The notes under the pieces: generated by a model | Told to the model about the DNA's origin: nothing | Seen by the model: only the letters and a program-made list of their open reading frames with translations | Database searches by the model: none | Part shown: positions 1 to 13,689 of the stretch, piece by piece | Numbering within the stretch: the stretch's first letter is position 1 | Layout of the letters: each line of letters begins with the position of its first letter | Source of the DNA: Nematostella vectensis | Taxonomy: Eukaryota > Cnidaria > Anthozoa > Actiniaria > Edwardsiidae | Direction of reading: 5' to 3' | Length of the DNA stretch: 64,000 bases | Assembly: GCF_932526225.1 (NCBI RefSeq) | Contig: NC_064037.1 | Span: 1,552,001-1,616,000 of the forward strand | Position numbers and translations under genes: made by a program

Positions 1-116
1 GGTTGTTGGTGTTTTGTTTGTGTTGCAATAAAATATTGATGGGTAAAGAACTTTCAGTATGTTGTTAGCATAGTCATTTAAGATTGGTCTAACTGTTTTT
101 TTAAATCTTTCTATAG

Positions 117-5011
<4,895 letters not shown>

Positions 5012-5202
5012 ACTCCCCCCACCCCCCACCCCCTGTCAGTAGTTACTGGGTGTTACCAAGAAGAGATCGTTTGTCCCCAGAATCGCGCTGTGCATTTCGG
5101 GATTGCAGCGCGTTTAGGCTTGTAAAGTGTATTTAAAGTCTCTCTTTGTCACTTGTTGCTTTGTTGGAAGTCTGGATTACGTGTAAGAGGCATGAAGTAA
5201 TT

Positions 5203-5208
5203 ATTAAA
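5203..5208 (+). terminator. HADHA poly(A) signal (ATTAAA)
   Basis: ATTAAA lies about 190 bases after the HADHA stop codon, followed by T-rich sequence. It is the first plausible hexamer in the 3' UTR. Confidence 0.5.
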
Positions 5209-5480
5209 TTCCCTTGTAAAACAAGGGGTTTTACATACAGTTTGCTTTGTGTTATGTTTAGTATCGATGTTTTGTTTATTCACGCGACATAAGCGCCGAC
5301 GTCACGAAAATAACGTACTTTGTGTGCTTGTGCTGGTGTCGGTGCTGCTTTCATACACCTTTTTTACACCGATTTTTATCGTTATATTTATTATCCCGAT
5401 GCTTTCTTTATATTTATGGCTCGTGAGAACCGGCCTTATTTTGACAAGTTGCGCATCTAGTTTGCGCCGAAAAATAAGGT

Positions 5481-5550
5481 CTCAGTCCAGTCTACCAACT
5501 GAGTTTGAATTAATGAGCTTTCACACCCGGGCCATGTATTTAATGAGGTG
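5481..5550 (+). repeat. Dispersed repeat, copy 1
   Basis: This segment matches the reverse complement of 7541-7608, including 'tttcacacccgggcc' and 'atttaatgaggt', with scattered mismatches. Probably part of an old MITE or SINE-like element; ends not defined. Confidence 0.6.
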
Positions 5551-7091
5551 CTGTTTTGCTAGGCAACTGGCCGACGCGTTCACCTAATAACAATGGCGGG
5601 AAATTTGAGGCAAATAACTCTTCAGAAATATTAGTACCTAGACGTTTAGCAGCGCACTTTAAAAAGCAAAAAAAAAAATTGTTGCCACTTCAAGAAAGAG
5701 TCTTACAATAATGTGCTAGTAATTAGAACTTGTAGAAACAACATTAAAGTGATGCATTCTACCGTTTTTACGAAGCTATGTTTCTGGTACGTTTCTGGCG
5801 ACTTTCTAAACTTTCGAATTTTTGGGCAACTATGTCATAAGCCGAGTAACGAAATGAAACTTTCCCTGGCGCCTCTACAATCATTCCCTTTGAAGTCAAG
5901 ACATTTTGGAGACAAAAGAACGCAATACCGAGATACAACAAATAAATATTTGACACAAGCTTTTATCAGTACTTCCGAGCACCTGTATACTTACGACTTT
6001 AAGCTCGAATATCCAGGAAACGATATAATATTATTAAGAAGTTTGTATGAGGCATTTGTAAAGTAATACTTCGAAAATATGTGCCCAACTTCAGTATGTC
6101 AGGAGGGCTCGGCAGAATAAAGTAATGTTCGAAAGTGCTAAACATGTCCTAAGTTTGTGCTCGCGTATAAAAATATTTTGTGTGCACTCATAAGCCAGCA
6201 AATAAGAGATCATGTATCGCTAGTAGTTCTAGCGATAGTAACTACTTATCTAAATATATACGAAGTAGAAACTTGGTCGGTTTGCCCTTCGCCAAACGAG
6301 ATACGAAATTCAAACCCACGTTGTTTGGCTTCTTTCACCAATAATTATCCTAAGTGTGCTCACTCGTGTTTAGCGGCTGAATAGGGAAAACCACCAGCTT
6401 GTAACATTCCATGCATGCTTAGTCACGCAAGAAACTAAATGGTAACGTTTGTTTCCGTTTCTAATACTCTCTTCCGTAAAAAATGAGATCGCGAACAAAC
6501 TTAAATATTTCTTTTGCTTACGATGAGACTGTTAAACCGGTTCTTGTTTAAGTAAACCGACTCTTTTCGTGATTTAGTATGCAAATTTTATTCTCATAAT
6601 CTATGTCACTAAACAGAGCTGATATTGCACTGGTTTTGAGTGACGTGGCTTTTTAATTTCGCCTGCCGGTAGTTCTAGCGCTACCTTGAGGAAAAGGAAA
6701 GCGGGTTCTGCGCTCAGCGGACCAGATACGGCAAAAAAAAAAAAAAAAATCCAGAGGCCGTCCTACTAAACACAGCCACATCTGCCCGATATGCTATGTG
6801 TGGGAGGCAACAGGTGGAGAGGACCGTACCCTTGCCGAACACCAGGGTCCAACGAGACGTACCCCTGTTGATGAGATAGACAGCTTTAATCAATTAATCA
6901 ATACATGAGTCATTTGGGCGTAACACAGGGTATCACAGGAGAGCGCTGCATTTGCTAAGGGTGTTATCGTGATTTTACCTAGATTTTGAGTTTGGCGAAT
7001 AAGGTATTCACCTGAAATAGATTTACATGAAAGGATATATTTGTTTTGATTTTTACTGCTTCAATCATATGTAGGCTTGAGATAGAAAGGC

Positions 7092-7418
7092 CTTGCCTTG
7101 TGTTATGCTAAGGCGTTGCCTTATTGTTATTGCCATGCCCTCGCGTAATTCTGGACTTTTACTTGTTGCGTGTGTTTCGCTTGTTTTTATTTCTGATTAT
7201 GAGTAAGACAATAGCTCTTTAGAATAGCTTAGCCTCTTTGAATAGCAATGTTATTAGACAAAAGAGGACTCAGGATATCGCTCCCCATGAACAAATACTA
7301 TTTTCAAAGGAGATCAACGGAATAAAAGAATTGACGAGAAGTGTCAAGGGTCTTGATACGCACCGCTCCTTCTCAAGGGTAGTTCGTAGCATGAGCGTGA
7401 GAATAGCCATGATCAGGT
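7092..7418 (+). repeat. Direct repeat copy 1 upstream of the toxin-like gene
   Basis: 327 bases are repeated at 7759-8085 (offset 667) with only a few mismatches. Both copies stop at the same point ('catgatcaggt'), so the duplication has sharp ends. Each copy has a short open frame starting about 7238 or 7905 with no recognisable family; I do not call it coding. Confidence 0.9.
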
Positions 7419-7540
7419 TAAACAAGATGTAGAAACACGATATAAAATATCATATCGTTATCCGAACGATTGATAATCATTTCAGTGAAAAATTCCCCTG
7501 AAACCGTTGTAAACCCGTTACTCGCTACGCTTTGTGGCCC

Positions 7541-7608
7541 AGACCTCATTAAATGCAGGGCCCGGGTGTGAAAACTAATTGATTCACACTCAGTCCGTAG
7601 ACTGGTAG
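7541..7608 (-). repeat. Dispersed repeat, copy 2 (inverted relative to 5481-5550)
   Basis: Reverse complement of the 5481-5550 segment, lying between the two 327-bp direct repeats. Confidence 0.6.
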
Positions 7609-7758
7609 GCGCTCAGGCAAAAAGCTCTGCTTCGTCAAACCCAATCCCCCCCCCACCCCCCACCACCACCACCACCACAACCACCACCCCTTCTCTTTAT
7701 ATGCACAGTGTATAGAAGGCCTTGTTATCCCAACGAGAAGGCTGGGTTATGCTAAGGC

Positions 7759-8085
7759 GTTGCCTTGTGTTATGCTTAGGCGTTGCCTTATTGTTATTGT
7801 CATGCCCTCGCGTAATTCTGGACTTTTACTTACTGCGTGTGTTGCGCTTGTTTCTTTTTCTGATTATGAGTAAGACAATAGCTCTTTAGAATAGCTTAGC
7901 CTCTTTGAATAGCAATGTTATTAGACAAAAGAGGACTCAGAATATCGCTCCCCATGAACAAATACTATTTTCAAAGGAGATCAACGGAATAAAAGAATTC
8001 ACGAGAAGTGTCAAGGGTTCTGATACGCACCGCTCCTTCTCAAGGGTAGTTCGTAGCATGAGCGTGAGAATAACCATGATCAGGT
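7759..8085 (+). repeat. Direct repeat copy 2 upstream of the toxin-like gene
   Basis: Second copy of the 7092-7418 segment. It ends about 215 bases before the intron acceptor that precedes the toxin start codon, so it may contain the promoter or a non-coding first exon of that gene. Confidence 0.9.
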
Positions 8086-8319
8086 AGTCAAGCGGACAGA
8101 ATGCAGACATAAAAACAGCTGGTTTCCCGTGACCAGTACTCCGCCTGAAGACCAGCTTGAGGTATCCATTTCTACACGAAAAGGTAGCAGAAGACATTTG
8201 ATTTTGTAAAATGTCGAAATATGCACAGATCTTTGTCAACCAAGCTCTATAGGTGTGTCAAGGTTATGCCTCAGTCTCTTTTATTCATTTTATTTTATTA
8301 CAGGGTTTAACTTTGCAGG

Positions 8320-8647
8320 ATGATTTCATTCAAGACCGTTATTGTCTGCTTGTTTCTGTGGGTAGTCATCATTGGCGCTCGCCGTAAGTAATAAATGTTT
8401 CTATCAAATGTTTTTATAGATTTCCCGTTTGACATAAAGTATTTCCTTTTAAGACCGCCCTGTGAAATTGGATGATGAGATATTCAGGGATTACCACATA
8501 GACATTGACCCGAGTAAATCGTCATGTCGATGTGATGATGACGGCGCTGAGGGATCGGGGACTGTTTGGTATGGAAACTGCCCATCTGGATGGGCGATGT
8601 GTACTAGCTCACACTACTCTGCGTTTGCAGAATGTTGCAAACAATAG
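8320..8647 (+). CDS. Secreted six-cysteine peptide, sea-anemone sodium-channel-toxin type
   Basis: Two coding exons, 8320-8383 and 8454-8647 (TAG), joined by a phase-1 GTAAGT...AAG intron; 85 residues in all. Exon 1 encodes a hydrophobic signal peptide and the small-residue end of its cleavage region. Exon 2 encodes an acidic propart of roughly 23 residues and then a compact domain with six cysteines in the order C-x-C, C, C, CC, with the CPSGW motif around the third cysteine. This is the layout of the sea-anemone type I sodium-channel toxin family (Nv1-like). Members act outside the cell on voltage-gated sodium channels of prey or predators; activity here is inference. I see no Lys-Arg processing site between propart and first cysteine, which is unusual for the family. 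An acceptor at 8301-8303, 16 bases before the ATG, implies a non-coding 5' exon. Single copy in this window, although its upstream region is duplicated. Confidence 0.85.
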
Positions 8648-8871
8648 AGATACAGGGGGCAAGGCATTCTAGATCAATCCTGAAGGAGAGGATCCCCTCT
8701 TCCCTGTGTCCGTCACTGATTGTTAGATATTCATGTTAGAAAAGCATTCATGCACGGAACAGAGCTATACGTTGCGGTTTGTTTGATATTATTTGTCTAG
8801 TTTTTTTTAAGTGCCTACCTTTTTTTAACCTTCGGTTTGGGTACAGAAATGTCTGTTGTTATACAGAGTTG

Positions 8872-8877
8872 AATAAA
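8872..8877 (+). terminator. Poly(A) signal of the toxin-like gene (AATAAA)
   Basis: Canonical AATAAA about 225 bases after the stop codon. The satellite array begins about 100 bases further on. Confidence 0.75.
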
Positions 8878-8974
8878 GTGCATAGAATGTACACCGTATA
8901 CCCAAACTGCTATGAACGAGACCCTGGATGAAATAAAACTACTTTGCAATAACTAAATCACTTAATACCTTGAA

Positions 8975-9722
8975 GCACTTTGTAACAACTTGGAGCACTT
9001 TGTAACAACTTGGTGCACTTTGTAATAACTTGGTGCACTTTTTAACAACTTGGCGCACTTTGTAACAACTTGGTGCATTTTATAACAACTTGGCGCACTT
9101 TGTAACAACTTGGCGCACTTTGTAACAACTTGGTGCACTTTTTAACAACTTGGCGCACTTTGTAACAACTTGGTGCATTTTATAACAACTTGGCGCACTT
9201 TGTAACAACTTGGCGCACTTTGTAACAACTTGGCGCACTTTGTAATACTTGACGCACTTTGTAATACCCGACGCACTTTGTAATACTTGACGCACTTTGT
9301 AAAACGTGACGCACTTTGTAATACCTGACGTACTTTGTAATACCAGACGCAATTTGTAATACCTAACGCACTTTGTAATACTTAACGCACTTTGTAATAC
9401 TTGACGCACTTTGTAATACCCGACGCACTTCGTAATACCCGACGCACTTTGTAATACCTGACGCACTTTGTAATACCCGACGCACTTTGTAATACTTGAC
9501 GCACTTTGTAAAACGTGACGCACTTTGTAATACCTGACGCACTTTTTAATATTTGACGCACTTTGTAATACTTGACGCACTTTATAATTCTTGACGCACT
9601 TTGTAATACCTGACGCACTTTGTAATACTTGACGCACTTTGTAATACCCGACTCATTTTGTAATATCTGACGCACTTTGTAATACCTGACACACTTTGTA
9701 ATACCTGACGCACTTTGTTATA
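8975..9722. repeat. Satellite of 19-20-bp units on 'gcactttgtaa'
   Basis: About 38 tandem copies. Up to about 9245 the unit is a 20-mer with 'acaacttgg' spacers; from there on it is a 19-mer with 'atacttgac' or 'atacccgac' spacers. The two monomer types do not intermix. Long minus-strand open frames here are repeat artefacts. Confidence 0.95.
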
Positions 9723-10343
9723 CCATTGCATTATCGTTAGAATGCCCATCTCCCTCTATATTAATGTGGACTTTAAAAGCACACTAGCATATACACATTG
9801 GCACCAGTCGGGCCAAGACGGGACGCTAGCACAGTCTATTACCCGTGCAGTTCGGCAACCATGGACAGCTGTTTCGTCCTTATTAGGATTCGTCAGCATG
9901 GCATAGCCGGTTTGCCTCAGTTAAACTTCATCGGCAAAAATACTGCAGGGCGACTTCGACAATATAATCCTGCGTAGCGCTAGCTTGCATTAAAAAAAAT
10001 AAGAGTATCATTTTTGGCTGTGATACACGGGCTAACGTACCACCCATCAACTGAACTTTGACTTGTGTGTTTTTCATGTTTCTATTTCTGATATGCAGTC
10101 TAGACGATAACGCTGTTGGTACTTTTGTCTCCCGCTAGGTTCCGTGACATCTCAACAACTGTAAAACGATTTTAGCGTTCACACTACCATAACTCTCTTT
10201 ATCTATATCGTCCCAGTTTTGCATATTCGTTCTATATACTGGCTCGTCCTATAAAAACCGAAGTCCTGTTGTGGACTCTTTGTGGACTTTGTGGATTCTG
10301 AAGTTGCTCCTTCTTTTCTCCTTTTTTTTGTTTCCGCGACTGG
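9723..10343. other. Unassigned spacer
   Basis: I see no gene, RNA or repeat here apart from a short open frame (9715-9906) that begins in the satellite and resembles nothing known. Confidence 0.5.
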
Positions 10344-10972
10344 TTCGCATTCTCAATGACCTGAATCATCTTTGGGTCGCATTCTCAATGACCTGAATCA
10401 TCTTTGGGTCGCATTCTCAATGACCTGAACCTTCTGTGGGTCGCATTCTCAATGACCTGAATCATCTTTGGGTCGCATTCTCAGTGACCTGAATCATCTT
10501 TGGGTCGCATTCTCAATGACCTGAATCATCTTTGGGTCGCATTCTCAATGACCTGAACCTTCTGTGGGTCGCATTCTCAATGACCTGAACCTTCTGTGAG
10601 TCGCATTCTCAATGACCTGAATCATCTTTGGGTCGCATTCTCAATGACCTGAACCTTCTGTGGGTCGCATTCTCAATGACCTGAACCTTCTGTGAGTCGC
10701 ATTCTCAATGACCTGAATCATCTTTGGGTCGCATTCTCAATGACCTGAATCATCTTTGGGTCGCATTCTCAATGACCTGAATCATCTTTGGGTCGCATTC
10801 TCAATGACCTGAATCATCTTTGGGTCGCATTCTCAATGACCTGAATCATCTTTGGGTCGCATTCTCAATGACCTGAACCTTCTGTGGGTCGCATTCTCAA
10901 TGACCTGAACCTTCTGTGAGTCGCATTCTCAATGACCTGAACCTTCTGTGGGTCGCATTCTCAATGACCTGC
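10344..10972. repeat. 32-bp satellite array with higher-order structure
   Basis: About 19.6 copies of a 32-mer containing 'tcgcattctcaatgacctga'. Two monomer classes differ in the last third: A ends 'atcatctttggg', B ends 'ccttctgtggg' with a variant B' ending 'tgtgag'. The order includes the trimer A-B-B' at least three times. The array ends in a C-run at 10972-10984. Confidence 0.95.
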
Positions 10973-11039
10973 CCCCCCCCCCCCAAAAAAAAGCAGGTTT
11001 AGTTGCGTGATGAAAAGATGACGTGCATTTTGGTGAACT

Positions 11040-11096
11040 TTGTCAAATATGTCAAATATGTCAAATATGTCAAATATGTCAAATATGTCAAATATT
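11040..11096. repeat. 9-bp tandem repeat (gtcaaatat)
   Basis: Six consecutive near-perfect 9-base copies. Confidence 0.9.
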
Positions 11097-12004
11097 TCAC
11101 AAATACGAAACGCGGGCTTTAGCTTCTCGAATATTTGAGCTAATTTGAAAATAGCTCACTGCAATAATGCTTGTTATTTCGGCGCTCGTTGTATGGAATA
11201 TATTTCCCCCTATATTTTTCACGTACGCGTCACTATTTTCACATGCTCCCTCGCGATCTCCTTATCACACTGCGGTGCGAGTGCCCTGTGAACCCCCATC
11301 ACTCAACTCACTTCTCCATCATAATCCTGCCTTGCCATTCGTGAGATATTCGGCGCCAAAACATTAGTCACCATTTGCTTCACAGACGCTCAAGTATCAA
11401 GAAATGTTGCATGACGCATGTATGTCACAATCTCGAATTCCGGACAAGGTTTTTAAGCCTGCGGAGGCCAAACGCACAACACAGCGCTGAGCTTCACGAA
11501 ATCTTATATAGAGATATCAGTATTTTTAACATATAATTTCAATCTACAATAATGTTTCAAGTGGAGCAATCAATCTGAATTGATTTGGAGGATTGACGGA
11601 TACTTCCGATACAATATCGCGAGATAACAGGGGAGGTCCTTAGGTAAGTGTGGATTGAATCTCGTGAGAAATACCCCTACTTAGGCTTGCTCCTACAGGG
11701 CCGCGCCACAATTTCGTAAAAACAAATTTCATGTTATATTGCTTGCCTCAGGATGGACATGGAGACATCTAAGCCAATAAAATTGTCTTAATTATAAAGC
11801 ACTTTTGAAATTCAAGCACTTATGCCATAACATCTTGAATCCCACTTTTGTTTGTAACATTCAGTAGCAACCATACTTCATGGGACCGTAATGTCAGACA
11901 TAGGCTGAGGGCATTACTTAGGCCGCACATTTAGGATAACAAGCTTATTCGCTTGATTTGTGAGTAAATGCACTATGAATAAAAGTAGCTAGTCCCCCAG
12001 TCCA
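11097..12004. other. Unassigned spacer
   Basis: AT-rich spacer. The short frame at 11167-11367 has no recognisable family, and I see no RNA gene. Confidence 0.45.
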
Positions 12005-12100
12005 TACCCTGGTTCCAGAGCCTCGAACGTCTCTCTATTTAGTGGCCAGCGGCCAGTGGTCAGCGGCTAGAGAGACGTTCGAGGCTCTGGAACCAGGGTA
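12005..12100. repeat. Perfect 32-bp inverted repeat (hairpin)
   Basis: Arm 12005-12036 is the exact reverse complement of 12069-12100 (core 'gttccagagcctcgaacgt'), separated by a 32-base loop that itself holds 'ggccagcggccagtggtcagcggc' -like short repeats. Perfect identity over 32 bases suggests a recent event or a maintained foldback. Confidence 0.9.
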
Positions 12101-12190
12101 CCCAGTCCCAGGCCTAGGTCACGATATAGCTAAACGTGACCACCTTGGCGTGACACACGGTCCTGTAATTTCTGTAACAGTTATAGCGGA

Positions 12191-12445
12191 TATACACCTA
12201 TTTCAAAATAAGTTGTCAGTGCAAATGGCAAATGCCAATTGTCACGACAGTTCTGCCATCAAAAAATACCACTCGTCAATTTCTGCTGAATGAAGGAAAA
12301 TGTGGATAACTTCTGTGAGTATATATTGCTTATCACCTTTTTTTTTTTACAAATAATTATACCCATAAGCAGTGGTGATTGGTCTTAGATTTTCCATTTG
12401 CCATTCGCCATTTACCCGGACACCGTTCATTGAAAAAGGTGTATG
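12191..12445. mobile_element. MITE-like element, family A copy 1
   Basis: Inverted termini: left 'tatacacctatttcaaa' plus 'ttgtcagtgcaaatggc', right end the imperfect reverse complement ('gccatt...tgaaaaaggtgtat'). The same terminal sequence bounds 39243-39548. No coding capacity. Confidence 0.65.
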
Positions 12446-12808
12446 CTGCATGCGCATTGTAATACATTCCCGGCAGTCTCGTTCCCAGAGCCCACGCGCC
12501 TTTGTTCCCGTGGCAAGGTACTGGGAACGAGTTTTCTGTTTAACTTTTTCGAATCAATCGAAATATGAAATAGAAAGACCGCTTTGTAACGGACACCCTT
12601 GGGACGTTCGTTGTATTTCTACAGAGTTGGCTGAAGAATGTGAAATTGAGAGTTGTAGTGTCTGTTATAAGGTTGCCCGCTTTAAATGATTGTCTGTTAT
12701 TTGGTGGTTCACTACTGTAGTAACAAGCAAGCATGAAAGCAGGCGCGTAAAATAATTGTGAAAGCTATGATAAGCTATGATATGGGCTGAGGAACTGTTC
12801 CCTGTACG

Positions 12809-13401
12809 CAGGCCCGTACCCAGGGGGCCCCTCCCCCCACAACGGCCGAAGGTCCACTTCCGGTTCCCAATGGACGTGCTATTTGTAGACACAACTATAA
12901 AGCATAAGCTAGTTCACTCTGGTACGTAGCCAAATCCGACAATAAACGTCTCATGGGGATACTGAAAAGGCATAAAAAAAATCCCTTTATGTCCTTTCGG
13001 GGACGGTCAGATTTTTATCTCAATTCAATTCAACTCAATTCAATTTTTCATCTTTGATTCACGGGCGTTGTACCAAATACATTCATATTGAAGAACAAAA
13101 TTTACAATTGGTTTTCAATTATATTTCTATTTACAATAAATTCTTTTTCATCGTACTTTGTAGCGATGTCATTATATAGTTCTCATTACAAAGCACTTTC
13201 CCTTATTGTTGTTGCTTCCCAAAAAAATTGAGCTATTTCTTTTTTGGTTGCACTCTCCTGTTTCAAACAAATCACCTTCAAAAAAGGCTATCAGAGAACT
13301 CATTCCCTTCCTCCCCCCCTCCCCCCCCCCCCCCCACCGGAAAAATTAGGTCCACTTTTTCGGATTTCGCACCCCCAAGAAAAATCCTGGGTACGGGCCT
13401 G
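12809..13401. mobile_element. 593-bp non-autonomous DNA element with 16-bp TIRs
   Basis: Termini 'caggcccgtacccagg' (12809-12824) and its exact reverse complement (13386-13401) are flanked on both sides by 'gtacg' (12804-12808 and 13402-13406), a likely 5-bp target duplication. The interior has a CAATT-type simple repeat (about 13018-13046) and a C-run, with no transposase. Confidence 0.75.
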
Positions 13402-13637
13402 GTACGCAAAGTATTGTTTTAAGACTTCGCACACAAAAAAGGGAGCGCGGAACAACTAACATTTCGCTGATGAATCGTGACACGGGCCTGACACGAAAAC
13501 AGCGCCACGCGATTGACAAGGCCCGTTAGAGAGTATTCTGTCAACACGTAATGCTTTGACAGCGTGTAGCAGTTTAGAGAGGAGTACCGTTTAGCGCAAA
13601 TTGACACCAATTGTCCAAAGCTTACATTTATTCTCGT

Positions 13638-13689
13638 ATACAATACACCAAAAACTGAGAGTCGGTTTCCAGTTTTTGGTGTATTGTAT
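13638..13689. repeat. Perfect 20-bp hairpin with 12-base loop
   Basis: Arm 13638-13657 ('atacaatacaccaaaaactg') is exactly complementary to 13670-13689. A transcript from either strand would fold into a 20-bp stem. Confidence 0.85.

Larger units (their letters stand above)
5209..8319. other. Intergenic region between HADHA and the toxin-like gene
   Basis: No gene is supported. An open frame at 5249-5587 with hydrophobic segments overlaps an interspersed repeat and has no recognisable family. About 70 bases at 5481-5550 (around 'tcacacccgggcc') recur in inverted orientation at 7541-7608, which marks a dispersed element. A canonical E2F-like GGCGGGAAA is at 5596-5604 with no adjacent gene. A poly-C/CCA tract lies at 7648-7690. 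The 3' part holds the direct duplication described separately. An intron acceptor at 8301-8303 implies that a non-coding 5' exon of the toxin-like gene lies somewhere upstream. Confidence 0.6.

Noticed and set aside
5249-5587. 112-codon frame with hydrophobic segments after HADHA
   Set aside because: Overlaps a dispersed repeat shared with 7541-7608, and no family, splice or poly(A) support is visible.
7238-8087. Paired short frames (7238-7432 and 7905-8087) in the direct repeats
   Set aside because: Similarity between them is explained by the DNA duplication; no signal peptide, cysteines or known domain.
9080-9675. Minus-strand frames of 97-185 codons
   Set aside because: Translations of the 19-20-bp satellite (KCVKYYKVRQVLQSA-type); no start context or homology.
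10344-10972. CRISPR-like array
   Set aside because: The repeats are contiguous 32-mers without unique spacers, in a eukaryotic genome; it is a satellite.
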